Below are positions 1 through 10,300 of a stretch of DNA of 64,000 nucleotides, in pieces. The DNA lies in the NCBI GenBank assembly GCA_937951345.1, contig CALFCF010000016.1, forward strand, positions 1 through 64,000. Direction: 5' to 3'. Position numbers and translations under genes: made by a program. A model generated the notes under the pieces. The model was given only the letters and a program-made list of their open reading frames with translations. It did not search any database and was not told the origin of the DNA. The first letter of the stretch is position 1; every line of letters begins with the position of its first letter. Source of the DNA: an uncultured Granulosicoccaceae bacterium (GTDB lineage Bacteria; Pseudomonadota; Gammaproteobacteria; Granulosicoccales; Granulosicoccaceae).

Positions 1-1143
1 ATCTCGCGAACCCGCATCCGGAAATCCATCACCGTCGTTATCGAAAGACCCTTCGTCTACATCCAGAATACCGTCGTTGTCGTCATCCAGATCGTCCTGG
101 TTTCGTATCCCGTCTCCGTCTGTGTCAGGGCCACCGGCACCACCGATCGCGCCGTTCGGGCCCGGGTTTGTATTACCGTTGCCGATACTGCCCGGTGAAC
201 CAAACACCACATTTGACTGACCGTCTGGAATACCGTCTCCGTTGGAATCTGTCTCGCGGAAGTCCGATGCGCCATCGCCGTCTGTATCTGTCGGTGATGA
301 ACCGTTAGGACCGGCTTCAGTTCTGTCGTCCAAACCGTCGTTGTCAGAATCTGTATCAAGGAAATCAAACGTGCCGTCACCATCAGTGTCGAACAACGTA
401 AAACCTGCCGATATCAGACTGTCGGCTATGCCCTTGCCGTCGGCGTCAACAAAATTATCGACTCGTCCGTCGCCGTCACTATCCGTGCCTCCGGCCTCGA
501 CAAGATCAGGAATGGTGTCGTTGTCGCTGTCAAGATCGAGCGGATCAACGAGTCCATCGCCATCTGTATCGGTCAACGGATAAAGCAGCACTCCAGAATC
601 AGGAGCTGTTTCGATGATATCGGGAATACCGTTGTTTCCAACCGGGAAAGAGATGTCGATAGCACCGACGCCAAGCAGGTCAAGTGTTCTGTCCAGACTC
701 TCCAATGAGTTGGGCACACGCTCGTCAGCCAGCAACTCTCTCAAATCGGTGATGCCGTCATTATCACTGTCAAGGTCGCGGGCATCCGGAGTTCCGTCGC
801 CGTCAGTATCGCGCGAATCAGCATCCAGGAAACCATCCCCGTCACGATCAATACCTCCTTCGTCAATATCGAGGATACCGTCGTTGTCATCATCAAGGTC
901 TTCCTGATTTCGCAGCCCGTCGCCGTCAGTATCCGGCCCCGGTAGCAAAACCTGAGTAGTGGGCACACCATCGGCTACAGCACCGGCATTGAGGGCACTT
1001 GCTACAGAAGCTGTGTCGCCACAAGCTGCAAGCAGCACAACAGGTGCAGCCAGAGCCAGTGGTTTCAGGTGTGAGAAATGCGCTGAAATAAAACTGTCTA
1101 ACATATTCTTTTCAGCGGAATTTATTGGTTTTTTTACCGACAT
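1..1143 (-). CDS. Thrombospondin-type-3-like repeat lipoprotein, C-terminus cut by window edge
   Basis: Reading from an ATG at 1143, the frame stays open for 381 codons to the window edge, so only the N-terminal part is seen. A hydrophobic stretch ends in a lipobox-like LLAAC (Cys41), which suggests an exported lipoprotein; the N-region before it is unusually long, and Met14 is an alternative start. From about residue 65 the protein is made of repeats of the type DTDGDG, LDSDNDG and DDDNDGILD. These acidic loops bind calcium in thrombospondin type 3 repeats. The role is inferred to be structural or adhesive at the cell surface. The repeats keep the other frames open too, but those frames lack sensible composition. 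The family is clear; the exact function is unknown. Confidence 0.85.
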   Translation of the reverse strand, partial: MSVKKPINSAEKNMLDSFISAHFSHLKPLALAAPVVLLAACGDTASVASALNAGAVADGVPTTQVLLPGPDTDGDGLRNQEDLDDDNDGILDIDEGGIDRDGDGFLDADSRDTDGDGTPDARDLDSDNDGITDLRELLADERVPNSLESLDRTLDLLGVGAIDISFPVGNNGIPDIIETAPDSGVLLYPLTDTDGDGLVDPLDLDSDNDTIPDLVEAGGTDSDGDGRVDNFVDADGKGIADSLISAGFTLFDTDGDGTFDFLDTDSDNDGLDDRTEAGPNGSSPTDTDGDGASDFRETDSNGDGIPDGQSNVVFGSPGSIGNGNTNPGPNGAIGGAGGPDTDGDGIRNQDDLDDDNDGILDVDEGSFDNDGDGFPDAGSRD

Positions 1144-1928
1144 TTGAATAACTCTCCGGAAAAATCGGTTGATAACTGCCTATCAATCAATCGCATTGTG
1201 TCGTGCCTACGGTGTACCAGCGCCTCCAGCGCCTGATACCCCTTATTACTGATCCAAATGTGTCGGGAGAGCATCACAACCTGTTTTGCAGCGATGTGGT
1301 CAGTGAGGCTATAGTTGTTACAAAGTATACGATTCGCAAGCATCGCCAGCAGTGACGCCCAGCAGTGACGCCGGAACGAACCAGAACAACCCACTTCCCC
1401 GAACATTCGAAATCGAATGCGGACACAACGTTAAATTTACCGGTGCAATATTACCTGACAAATAACTGACGTTCATGTTGAAGATGCTAAACAATACACG
1501 TAATGACGTGAAAAATTGGAAACTCAACAGCAAAACTCCTTAAAAAAGCGTAATGAGCGGCCAACGGAGAAAAACTGACACGGCGGGTCGTAAGTGACGA
1601 TCAGTGACCGCCGAGTGGTGGGGTGTTGGAAGAAACAACTCCTGACCCGATTATCAGCGACAGAAGTTGTCGGGGCTAATTTTTTGTGAAATGCCGCGCA
1701 ATACCGGTAACGCAGCTGCCCACAGAACAGCTAAAGAACAACTGCAGAACATCGATAGGCTGTCATCGCAAACACCAGAACCCCTACTGATGAGATCCGG
1801 GATCGCTGGCCCACTTACGTCTGAGGCAAAAAGTCTGAGGCAAAAACGGGTTTCATCAACTTTTTATTCACGCTTTTGACGCACTAGCGCATGGGTGAAC
1901 ACAGCCGACTGGGTCAGTCTAAACAAAA
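1144..1928. other. Intergenic stretch with two short perfect tandem duplications
   Basis: About 0.8 kb with no convincing gene: short open frames on both strands lack ribosome binding sites and recognisable domains. It holds two perfect tandem duplications, a 13-bp unit CCAGCAGTGACGC twice at 1346-1371 and a 14-bp unit GTCTGAGGCAAAAA twice at 1819-1846. The promoter of the minus-strand lipoprotein gene should lie in the part next to 1143, but I cannot place it confidently. Confidence 0.6.
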
Positions 1929-1951
1929 AAGCCCCGATATTTCCGGGGCTT
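1929..1951 (-). terminator. Rho-independent terminator of the small basic protein gene
   Basis: On the minus strand a GCCCCG/CGGGGC stem, extended by AA/TT, with a 7-nt loop is followed by TTTTTTG. It lies 10 nt past the stop of the small gene at 1962-2132, which supports that gene being transcribed. Confidence 0.85.
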
Positions 1952-1961
1952 ATTTGGATTA

Positions 1962-2132
1962 TTAAGTTCGATCAGCCTGACGCCGTATCACCTTTCGTCT
2001 TTCAGTAAATTTGATAGGTTTCTTATGCTTGCGTCGATCTGGCAATTGACGCTCTTCAAGCGCTTCTTCCAGTTGTGAAAGCGTTGGAGCCGGAAACACC
2101 CCTGCTTGGCTGGTTTTAACTAATACGTCCAT
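1962..2132 (-). CDS. Small basic protein of 56 aa, unknown function
   Basis: This start was chosen because AAGAGG sits 7 nt before the ATG at 2132; a longer frame back to 2288 has no such signal. The protein has an N-terminal half with hydrophobic and acidic residues (TLSQLEEALEER) and a strongly basic C-terminal half (DRRKHKKPIKFTERRKVIRR). A short strongly basic tail could bind nucleic acid or an acidic partner, but that is a guess. A classic intrinsic terminator follows directly, so it is probably a monocistronic expressed gene. I do not recognise a family. Confidence 0.65.
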   Translation of the reverse strand: MDVLVKTSQAGVFPAPTLSQLEEALEERQLPDRRKHKKPIKFTERRKVIRRQADRT

Positions 2133-2607
2133 ATCACGTCCTCTTCCCCTGACGGCTCCAGTTTCGATGCCGAAAAACCCGGGTTTATCTTGGAATGTAA
2201 CAGTTAACTCTCGTTGACAAATTTGCCAGGAAGAAGACTTTTGCAATAAACAAAAAAGTTCTTCGAAAACCGTTCTTCCTATAGACACTTTTAATAACCA
2301 GAAACTTCCAATTGGTTTTTCAGAGTGTCAAAAAGAATTGCGGTAGCTAACCGTTTACGGACTACCCTTCAAGAGACTTCCCTGGTTGCAATACACAAGA
2401 TATCCATACGGATACTTAAACAAAGCACCGTTACAACAACTATTAACCATACTCTTGTCAGACCAAATAGACAAACTCAGCAATATGTCACGCCAAGTTG
2501 ACGCAACATTTGTAACTTAAAGTATTAAGCATGTCAATTCACATTGACATACTGAAGGAAATTACGAGGAAATAGCCAGACTACAAGCAATATTAATCAC
2601 TTTTGCT
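2133..2607. other. Long upstream region of the 56-aa gene
   Basis: About 475 bp between the molybdenum hydroxylase stop and the start of the 56-aa gene. I see no gene on either strand. A minus-strand promoter candidate with an inverted repeat lies at 2531-2550. If it is used, the small gene has a leader of roughly 370 nt, long enough to hold RNA structure. Confidence 0.5.
2531..2550 (-). promoter_or_regulatory. Inverted repeat overlapping a possible -35 box
   Basis: ATGTCAAT and ATTGACAT form perfect 8-bp arms around a 4-nt spacer. Read on the minus strand, the second arm supplies TTGACA, and 17 nt later comes TACAAA, a fair -10. A dimeric regulator bound here would cover the -35 box. The regulator is unknown. 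The promoter would drive the 56-aa gene. Confidence 0.5.
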
Positions 2608-4977
2608 TTAAGCATCTTTTTGTTCATTGGATGCGCTATTTTGCAGCTCTTTGAGTTTATTGTATAAACGTACCGGGGTGGCAGGCATATCAATCTCAGT
2701 CTCTCCAAACTCCCGAATGAGTGCGTCTGACACAGCGTTCATCACTGCCGGGCAACTTCCGATTGTCCCGGCCTCACCGGCGCCCTTAATCCCTAGCTCA
2801 TTAGTGGTCGACGGCACGTTACGAGTTTCGAAGTGAATCAACGGCAAATCGTCCGCCCGCGGAAGGGTGTAATCCATCAGCGATCCACTCAGCAACTGGC
2901 CGTCGTCGCTGTAGATGACTTGTTCTAACAGGCACTGGCCAATGCTTTGAACAATCCCGCCGTGGATCTGCCCTTCCAGCAGCAACGGATTGACGGTGAC
3001 ACCGAAGTCGTCCACAACCGAATAGGCGGCGATCCGCGCAGAGGCAGTTGCCCGGTCTATTTCAATTTCACAGATATGCGTACCGTTGGGGTAAGTGGCT
3101 TCGTCCTGCTGAAATACACCTGTCGCACGGCGTTCTTCATCACTACAGGCTTTGGCAATATCAGCAAAGGTTAAAAATTCGTTGCCGTCTTCAAGCTTTG
3201 CGGTGTTTTCGTCGAGTATGACCATATCTGCGTCACAGCCCATTTCACGTGCCGCCACCTGCTTTAGTTGTATAGCGAGCGCACGCGCTGCACGTACGGT
3301 GGATGTGCCACCAAGCGGCACCGATCGTGATCCACCAGTTCCACCACCCTGTGACAACACGGCAGTATCTCCCTGATGAATGGAGATATTCTGATAATCC
3401 ATGCCCAATTCACCGGCTGCGAGTTGTGCATAAGCAGTTGCGTGACCCTGTCCATTGCTCTGCGTGCCGATCGTGATTCTCACACTGCCATCATCCAACA
3501 ACATCAGGTGTGCTGGTTCTGCGCCGGCAAATGCACACGCTTCAATGTAGGTTGCCATGCCGATACCGCGCAGACAGTTACGTTCTCTGGACTCGGAAAG
3601 GCGGGTATCAAACCCGGTCCAGCCGGCACGTTCCATACATAAGTCCATATGACCTTCAAATTCGCCGGTATCTATCACTCGGCCCGCTGGCGTTTTGTAA
3701 GGCAACTGTTCTGGCTTGATGAAGTTACGTCGTCTGATATCGTCTACCGGTATATCGAGTTCACGCGCGCACTTATCGACAAGTCGCTCAATCAGATAAG
3801 CAGCCTCCGGTCGACCGGCACCGCGATAAGCATCGGTCGGAACCGTATTGGTGTAGACACCCTGCGTGGTGCAAGCGATCAACGGGATGTCATACAGGCC
3901 GGTTGCCATCGTCACGCCAAGATAGGGTATGTAGGGTCCATAAGCGTGCAGGTAAGCACCCATTGCTGCGATTACGTTTATTTCAAGGGCCTGAAATCGA
4001 CCGTCTGCGTCAATACCCATGCGCGCAGTTGTGACGTTGTCACGACCGTGTGCATCCTGCAGAAAATGTTCTGATCGATCAGAATTCCACTTGACCGGTC
4101 TGCCCAGCATACGGGCAGCAAGCATTACGAGTGGATACTCGCGATAAGTGAATACCTTGGTGCCAAAGCCTCCACCAACGTCTCCGGTTTTGACCCGGAT
4201 ATCATCAATACCGACACCGGTTAGCTGGCTGAGAGCTGTGCGCACGCCGTAAACACCTTGCGAACCGACAGTAACCGTGAATTGTTCACTCTCTGAATCC
4301 CAAACCGCATGACAAGCACGTGGTTCCATGTAATTGCTGATCAGACGGTTATTGCAGACTTTGATCTCGACAACATGAGCCGCAGATTCCAGCGCTGCCT
4401 GGGTGGCGTCCTGTTCGCCGAGAAAATGCACATAGGCGATATTGTCAGTGCGATTTTCGGCAACTGTGGGCGCTTTATCCGCCAGCGCACCTTCGGTGTC
4501 GACAACAGCCTGGAGAGACTCGTAGTCAACATCAATCAATTCAAGCGCATCGCGGGCAAGCAGCACGGAGTCCGCAACCACCATCGCGATGGCATCTCCC
4601 ACATGATGAACAGAATCCCGACACAACGGTGGAATATCCCGAAAATCCGGATCACTACCATCCCGCTGCTTAACGAAGTTGATGCAGCGTAAATCTTTTA
4701 GATCCGGGAAATCGGCCGCGGTGTATACCGCGTGTACACCCTCAGCGGCCTTCGCCTCAGATATATCCTGAATAACAAAGCGTGCGTGAGCATACGGTGA
4801 TCTTAGAAAACACACATGTAGTGTTTTTTCATCCTGCAAGTCATCAGTAAAACACCCCTTGCCGGTGAGCAGTCGCGCGTCTTCGTTTCGGGTAAGAGAG
4901 GCACCGATGCCGAACCGCCGACCAGGCAATGGCGAGGGTGCGGTTGTTGTTGGTGCATCTTGAGGGGAGTCAGCCAT
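2608..4977 (-). CDS. Molybdenum hydroxylase large subunit (xanthine dehydrogenase/CoxL family)
   Basis: This 789-aa protein has the usual length of CoxL-type subunits. It starts with the aldehyde oxidase a/b-hammerhead domain (about residues 20-140), followed by the molybdopterin-cytosine-dinucleotide-binding region. The active-site loop reads AYRGAGR (383-389), not the AYxCSFR of true form I CO dehydrogenase, so CO oxidation is unlikely. The catalytic glutamate is Glu735 in GAGEAG. Such enzymes hydroxylate aldehydes or N-heterocycles using water. They need a [2Fe-2S] subunit and usually an FAD subunit. The only iron-sulfur subunit here is 11 kb upstream (16332-16805), and no FAD subunit is present. 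The start ATG has GAAGG close upstream. The substrate is unknown. Confidence 0.93.
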   Translation of the reverse strand: MADSPQDAPTTTAPSPLPGRRFGIGASLTRNEDARLLTGKGCFTDDLQDEKTLHVCFLRSPYAHARFVIQDISEAKAAEGVHAVYTAADFPDLKDLRCINFVKQRDGSDPDFRDIPPLCRDSVHHVGDAIAMVVADSVLLARDALELIDVDYESLQAVVDTEGALADKAPTVAENRTDNIAYVHFLGEQDATQAALESAAHVVEIKVCNNRLISNYMEPRACHAVWDSESEQFTVTVGSQGVYGVRTALSQLTGVGIDDIRVKTGDVGGGFGTKVFTYREYPLVMLAARMLGRPVKWNSDRSEHFLQDAHGRDNVTTARMGIDADGRFQALEINVIAAMGAYLHAYGPYIPYLGVTMATGLYDIPLIACTTQGVYTNTVPTDAYRGAGRPEAAYLIERLVDKCARELDIPVDDIRRRNFIKPEQLPYKTPAGRVIDTGEFEGHMDLCMERAGWTGFDTRLSESRERNCLRGIGMATYIEACAFAGAEPAHLMLLDDGSVRITIGTQSNGQGHATAYAQLAAGELGMDYQNISIHQGDTAVLSQGGGTGGSRSVPLGGTSTVRAARALAIQLKQVAAREMGCDADMVILDENTAKLEDGNEFLTFADIAKACSDEERRATGVFQQDEATYPNGTHICEIEIDRATASARIAAYSVVDDFGVTVNPLLLEGQIHGGIVQSIGQCLLEQVIYSDDGQLLSGSLMDYTLPRADDLPLIHFETRNVPSTTNELGIKGAGEAGTIGSCPAVMNAVSDALIREFGETEIDMPATPVRLYNKLKELQNSASNEQKDA

Positions 4978-4986
4978 ACGCCTTCT

Positions 4987-5021
4987 GTGCGTGAAAATAC
5001 TGAGACGATTTTATCACGCAC
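4987..5021. promoter_or_regulatory. Inverted repeat just upstream of the molybdenum hydroxylase gene
   Basis: GTGCGTGA at 4987-4994 and TCACGCAC at 5014-5021 are perfect 8-bp arms 19 nt apart, and A/T-rich flanks (AAAT/ATTTTA) extend the symmetry. The site begins 10 bp before the start codon on the minus strand. It could be a repressor operator or an mRNA hairpin near the ribosome binding site. A TAAAAT element inside it may be a -10 box. Confidence 0.5.
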
Positions 5022-5179
5022 CAGCGTACACTGTGATGATCGACAGACTGGTTTTCAACGGTGTTACCACCGCTGCTACTGTTTAACGGTTTGACCTACG
5101 ACTTCGGCTGTGGCGGTTCGACACTACGTTTGGCTTGACCCAACCCAAGTGGTACAGGGTTTCCAGGACAGTGAGCGTT

Positions 5180-5689
5180 CTACTGCAGAAAGTAGATGGA
5201 TACGCGTCGGTTGGCTTTGCGCCCATCCGGAGTTTCGTTCGACGCTACCGGGCGAGTTTCCCCCAATCCGACAGGTTCGAGCCGGTGCGCTTCGATGCCT
5301 GCGGCAATTAACGCATTTCGTACCGCAAATGCACGCTGTACAGACAAATCAAGATTCGCCTGCTCTCTTCCCATGGCGTCAGTATGACCTTCAATTCTGG
5401 CAACACTGTGTTTGCGTTTGAACAAAAATTGAGCGGCATCTGTCACCACATAGTCGGCTTCACCCGGCAGTGCACTGCTGCGAGGATTGAAAACAATATC
5501 GTCGCGTGTTTTTAGCCGGCCATCCCCATCCTGTGCGAGCCCTGATGCAGCAAATGAACCTGGAGCGCCTGAAAAATTTGCAGCCTTTGCAGCAAACAAT
5601 CCGGGTTCCGCGCGGTCACCTCGATCAAATACCGAACAGCCGCTTGCAGATAAAACAGCAACAAGTACAACGAAAATACTGGATCTCAT
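5180..5689 (-). CDS. OmpA-family peptidoglycan-binding lipoprotein
   Basis: This is a 169-aa lipoprotein. The signal peptide ends at LSASGC, giving a lipid-modified Cys about 18 residues in. The C-terminal half is an OmpA-like domain: IVFNPRSSAL, EGHTDAMGREQANLDLS, RAFAVRNALIAAGI and a closing RKANRRVSIYF. Family members bind diaminopimelate in peptidoglycan through the Asp and Arg of these motifs, and tether the outer membrane to the wall. A GTG two codons upstream (5695) is an alternative start, and neither has a clear ribosome binding site. It has no partner gene next to it, and a 200-bp gap separates it from the downstream hydroxylase gene. Confidence 0.88.
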   Translation of the reverse strand: MRSSIFVVLVAVLSASGCSVFDRGDRAEPGLFAAKAANFSGAPGSFAASGLAQDGDGRLKTRDDIVFNPRSSALPGEADYVVTDAAQFLFKRKHSVARIEGHTDAMGREQANLDLSVQRAFAVRNALIAAGIEAHRLEPVGLGETRPVASNETPDGRKANRRVSIYFLQ

Positions 5690-5828
5690 GGACACAAACC
5701 GTGTTGGTTACAGGCAGGGACTGATATACGGGCCCGTCAGACATCACCAGATGCATAATAGGTAATGCAGGTATCGGCAAGACAACAGGCGAGCTTGAGA
5801 CTGGTGTTGGGACTGGAAGAAGGCTGTG

Positions 5829-5909
5829 GGAGTGCGGAGTGCGGAGTGCACCCGCGGGTTTATGCATCATTCCTTCCATGCATTTAAAGCTTTTGCATTT
5901 AAAGCTTTT
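5829..5909. repeat. Two short tandem repeat clusters
   Basis: GGAGTGC occurs three times without interruption at 5829-5849. GCATTTAAAGCTTTT, 15 bp, occurs twice in tandem at 5880-5909, followed by a partial third copy (TGCATTAAAA). Both lie between the YceI gene end and the OmpA-like lipoprotein start. They look like replication-slippage duplications; no function is evident. Confidence 0.8.
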
Positions 5910-5929
5910 TGCATTAAAAACCCTATGCA

Positions 5930-6631
5930 TTATTGGCGTTGAAATTCAGCAAAAAACTCAAGATCAACACGATCACTGACCAAACCGGGAAATCTTGCTA
6001 TGCCGAAATCAGATCGCATAAAACTGCCGAATGCTGAAAACCCAAGGGTATATTTGCGAGTCAAAAGATTATCCGCACCACCATTAAAGACGGCCGTAAG
6101 CGAGACCGGCCTGGTGACGCCGCGCAAAGTGAGCTCACCATCAACTGCAAGTTCGATTCTGCCATCATCCAATGGTCTAGCGTTAACCTGAGTACTGAGA
6201 AACCTCGCTTGCGGATACTGCTCTGCATCGAACCAGTCGCTGCCAGCTAGAATGGCATCGAACTCGGCATTGTTAGTATCAATACTGCCCACGGCAACGA
6301 CCCCTTCAAGTACCGTTTCTTCAAGTGCAGCGGGATTAAACTGAAGACTCGCATCTATCTGGTTGAACCGGCCAACGTAGGTTGCCAGATTCAAGTGTTC
6401 GATTTTGAAAAGCAATGTCGAATGTACAGGATCGAGTTTATAGTTACCTTCACGGAGCTTGACGGTTTCTGTTTCAAAATTCGGTCGCACGATCGACGGT
6501 ACTGCGAGAGACGAACAGGCACTGATAAGCCAGAATAATTTCAGAATGAAAAGCGTGCGTACTACACCGGCTGCATCACTGGAACGTAGACCAAAACCGC
6601 GTCGAAGTGAATATTGTAAAAAAGAAAACAT
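5930..6631 (-). CDS. YceI-family lipoprotein
   Basis: The start at 6631 is preferred because AAGGTG lies about 8 nt upstream and the N-terminus then looks like a lipoprotein signal (hydrophobic FILKLFWLISAC). An open frame continues upstream to 6853 but encodes implausible sequence. The mature part is a YceI lipocalin-like beta-barrel: YKLDPVHSTLLFKIEHLN, VGRFNQIDASLQFNP, SDWFDAEQYPQARF, GELTLRGVTRPVSL, FGSFMRSDFGIARF. YceI proteins bind isoprenoid or other amphiphilic ligands in the periplasm and are often stress-induced. Lipid attachment is less usual for the family. The gene is divergent from the HNH nuclease gene across 205 bp. Confidence 0.9.
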   Translation of the reverse strand: MFSFLQYSLRRGFGLRSSDAAGVVRTLFILKLFWLISACSSLAVPSIVRPNFETETVKLREGNYKLDPVHSTLLFKIEHLNLATYVGRFNQIDASLQFNPAALEETVLEGVVAVGSIDTNNAEFDAILAGSDWFDAEQYPQARFLSTQVNARPLDDGRIELAVDGELTLRGVTRPVSLTAVFNGGADNLLTRKYTLGFSAFGSFMRSDFGIARFPGLVSDRVDLEFFAEFQRQ

Positions 6632-6836
6632 TTGCCGCACCTTGTAGAAAACAGACCAAAATAAAATACAGATCAAAAGTCTTTGGATACCATTGTCAGA
6701 ATAGCATCTATTGACGAAGAATTTACCTGCATACCATCCGGCTATCGGTGCGGATGAAAAAAATTCATTGTATACAATAAGTTTGATAATTCTCTTAACA
6801 ACTGCCTTCAAACAAAAATTTACAGCTTCGCGCTTC

Positions 6837-7169
6837 ATGTCGAATAAAAACAAATACGGCCCGTGTACGCTTTGTAGCCGTGAAACGCACTTATCGTTTC
6901 ATCACCTGATTCCACGCAAAGCGCACCGACGCAAGTCGTTTAGGAAACGCTACAACACAAAGCAACTACAGCAGGGAATAGATCTTTGTCGATCTTGCCA
7001 TAATGCTATCCATAAATTTTACGATGAAATGCATATAGCCCGGAATTTAAACACGCTCGATAGACTACAAACTGACACAACGATTGCTCGATACTTTGAA
7101 TGGGCCAAAAAACAAAGGATAGGCCCTGGATCTATACGGATTAAAACTACGAAAGAAATATCCAGATAG
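6837..7169 (+). CDS. Small HNH endonuclease family protein
   Basis: A 110-aa protein starting at the ATG at 6837. Its core is CTLC (zinc knuckle), then HHLIPR with the catalytic histidine, then LCRSCHNAIH with the second zinc cysteine pair and the metal-binding HNH residues. The C-terminus (WAKKQRIGPGSIRI) is basic. HNH proteins of this size nick or cut DNA; many stand-alone copies are of unknown role. It has no methylase, phage or toxin partner here, and no clear Shine-Dalgarno sequence. The domain call is solid; the biological role is open. Confidence 0.85.
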   Translation: MSNKNKYGPCTLCSRETHLSFHHLIPRKAHRRKSFRKRYNTKQLQQGIDLCRSCHNAIHKFYDEMHIARNLNTLDRLQTDTTIARYFEWAKKQRIGPGSIRIKTTKEISR

Positions 7170-7338
7170 CCGAACGTGCAAACCAGCCACACTGACAGCA
7201 GGTTTAACTCGCGGCGAATAGGGAATCTTTTGAAAACGGAGTGTGTTTGTAGAGAGTCGAGCAGGAATGGTTAACAGCTACTCAGTCTAGCAACGAAATT
7301 GACCGCCGTTGGTTGTCTAGTGACATATGCCAAGTGTT

Positions 7339-7369
7339 GCCTGGTTGTGGTCCAGTTGTGAAACCAGGC
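7339..7369 (-). terminator. Hairpin directly after the Ig-repeat protein gene
   Basis: GCCTGGTT/AACCAGGC form an 8-bp stem with a 15-nt loop, ending 3 nt beyond the stop at 7372. No T-run follows on either strand, so it may stabilise mRNA ends or act in Rho-dependent termination. Confidence 0.45.
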
Positions 7370-7371
7370 GA

Positions 7372-10300
7372 TCAGCTCTCGATTTCAATTTCAAAGTCAT
7401 CTGGCGCAACCGTCGTCTGCATTGATCCGATATCGGTTGCCGACAACACAACATCCACAGTTTCAATGGCCAACGGTGTACCGGACAAAATGCCGGTCAT
7501 GGCATCCAGCTCGAGGCCGTTCGGCAGCGGAGCTGCAGAAAACGTCAATGTGTCACTCTCCGGGTCTGAAAAGAAGCCTGAAAAATCCACTGGAATGATC
7601 GGTGTTGCCAGAGTGAAATTAAAATCTATCAACGTACCGCTGAATTCCGGAGCCAGGTTTGCCACAGGAGTCACAGGAGCCGCGGCAGTGACATCGATTT
7701 CAAACGGTGGCAATGCATCGACCGTCGTTCCGCTGCCGGTAGTGTCTGTTGCAGACACGGTAACCGGAACAGTTTGCACCATCGTCGGTGTGCCACTTAT
7801 CTCACCAGTCATCGTATCAAGCTCCAAGCCATCAGGGAGTTGATCAACAGAAAACTCGAGAACATCACCGTCCGGATCACTGAAGAGCACAGTTATATCT
7901 AATGGCGTTATCGCCGCACCCTGCTCAAACTGCTGATCTGGAACAACACCAACAACTTCCGGTCCGGCATTGGCAGGTACAGTTACATCAAACGACACGT
8001 CATCGGTCAAACCGGCGGCATCTGTCGCAGTCACAGTGATTGTGGATGTTCCGATTGATTGCCCCATCAGAAATACGGTAGCACTTGCCTGATCAATAGC
8101 GGTTACAAGTACCACTGCAGTGTCCGAACTAACAGCGCTCAGTAAAACAGTCGCCGGATCTTCATCGGCAACCGTGAAGGCAACGGGATCGGTATCATTG
8201 ATAAAAATGCCGGTAATAGGATCAGCAGCAGGCACCCGGCCAGTGATTTCAGGAGCGACGTTGGCAACACCCTGCACGATTACCGGCACCACTTCGGTGG
8301 CGCTCAGCCCTTCGTCATCAGTAACCACTATTGTGACTGTCGCCGTACCGGCAGCTATCGCTTGAAACAGATATTCGTCATCATCGACTACCGTTACATC
8401 CACGACGCCGGTGTCGCTGCTCAGGGCACTGAACGATGCGGTAGCCAGCGATTCATCAGTTACCGTGATGTCTATGGTCTCACTGGCACCGACTGCAATC
8501 GTTACTGTTCCAGCCGGTGTTCGGTTAACAATCTCAGGTGCTATGTTGTCTTGCCCAATGACATAATCAAAACTGTTTGAAGAAACACTCGCTCCGTCTT
8601 CATCAGTGGCTACGGCTACCAATGTCGACGTGCCGACAGCAGTAGGTATACCTGAGATAGTGTCGTTTGCTGTAAAAGTCAGCCCCGGTGGCAGTGTGCT
8701 TCCAGCGGCGAGCGAAATTGTCAGCGAATCGCCAGCGTCAGCATCGTCAAAGAAGTCGGCCAGCATTAATGGAACTACAGGATCTCCAACAACACCAACC
8801 TGATCGGGTATAGGGCCTGAGAAGGCAGGAACAGTATTCGGAAGCGCTGTCACGGTTATCGTGAATGTATTCGATACAGCACTATCACCGTCAGGGTCAG
8901 TCGCTGTAATTGCGACACTGCTGCCACCCACAGCGGTGGGCGTTCCGGAGACGACGCCGGTTGTGGTATTAATTGTTACACCCGTCGGTAGCCCACTGGC
9001 ACTAAACACCAGTGTGTCATTATCAGCATCACTGAAACTTCCTGTTATTGGCTGCAAAGCGGTGCCAAGCACAACACTTTGCGAGGCAATACTGCCACTG
9101 AATACAGGTTCTGCGTTCGCAGGAGCAGCAACAACAATTGCAAACGTGTTCGATGCAGTACTGTCACCGACACTGTCTTCGGCAGTAATCGTTACGTTGA
9201 AGGTGCCGGCACTTTGCGGGGTGCCTGAGACCTGACCGGTTGCCGTGTCTATTGTGACTCCAGCCGGTAATCCAGTGGCTGAGAAACTGAGACCAGCACC
9301 TTCAGGATCTTCAAAATCTGCAGAAAACGGTGTAATAGCCTGACCAACAACTGCACTTTGATTCGCTACCGCAGACTGTAATTCCGGCGGTTCATTCGCA
9401 AGTGCCACGACATTGATCGTAAACGAATTCGACGTAGCCTGAAGTCCGCCTTGATCTGCAGCAGTGATTGCAAGACTGAAGGCCCCGAGTTGCGTCGGCG
9501 TACCTGACACGACACCGGTGGCCGCGTTGAATGCCAGACCGGGAGGCGTCGATGACAATGTAAATGTCAACGTATCTCCATCAAGATCTGTGAACTGCGG
9601 TGAAACCGGAGTAATGGCCTCACCGATCGTGACAGCCTGATTCGCAATGTTGTCACCGAACACAGGGGCTCTGTTGGGTTGTTCTAGCTGCGTGACTGTG
9701 AAAGTCGTGCTTGCCGGTTCGGTAAAACCGTCATCAGCAATAACTGTGATTTCAAAATCACCCTCAGTATCCGGAGAACCTGTAATCAAACCCGTATCAG
9801 CATTTATACGGATATCGCTCGCCGGCTCACTAACCAACGAGTAAGTCAGTAGCTGACCTTCTGGGTCACTGGCCTGCACTGCAATATTCAGAAGTTGACC
9901 AAAATCAACCACAATCGAATCCAGCTGTGAGATTTGTGGTGGCTGATTCGCAACAATATTCAGCAAAAAGTTTGCATCAACACTATTCGTACCGTCCGAC
10001 GCATTGACAGCCACGGTAAAACTGCCAATGTCCGCGTTCACGGCGGTACCGGTAAGCACACCGAGCACGCTGACTTCAAAATCAGAGGCTGGTGGTAATG
10101 TGCTATCAGTCACGCTGAAAATCAGCTGACTACCTTCAGGGTCTTGAAAACTCGCTGCGAAATCAAACTCAGTGGGTATACCGGCGACAGCGGTATGCGC
10201 GGAAATTCCGGCTATTTGCACCGGAGGATCATCCCGCGTGACCACAGTAATTCTAACCTCGGCACTGCCGGTGTTCTGGCCATCAGTAACCTGATAAGTG

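Noticed and set aside
57-971. Long overlapping open frames on both strands in the calcium-repeat gene
   Set aside because: The GAC/GAT/GGC-rich repeat keeps all frames open. Only the frame giving DxDxDG repeats behind a signal sequence makes biological sense.
2608-4977. True CO dehydrogenase (form I CoxL)
   Set aside because: The active-site loop is AYRGAGR, not AYxCSFR, so only a general molybdenum hydroxylase call is justified.
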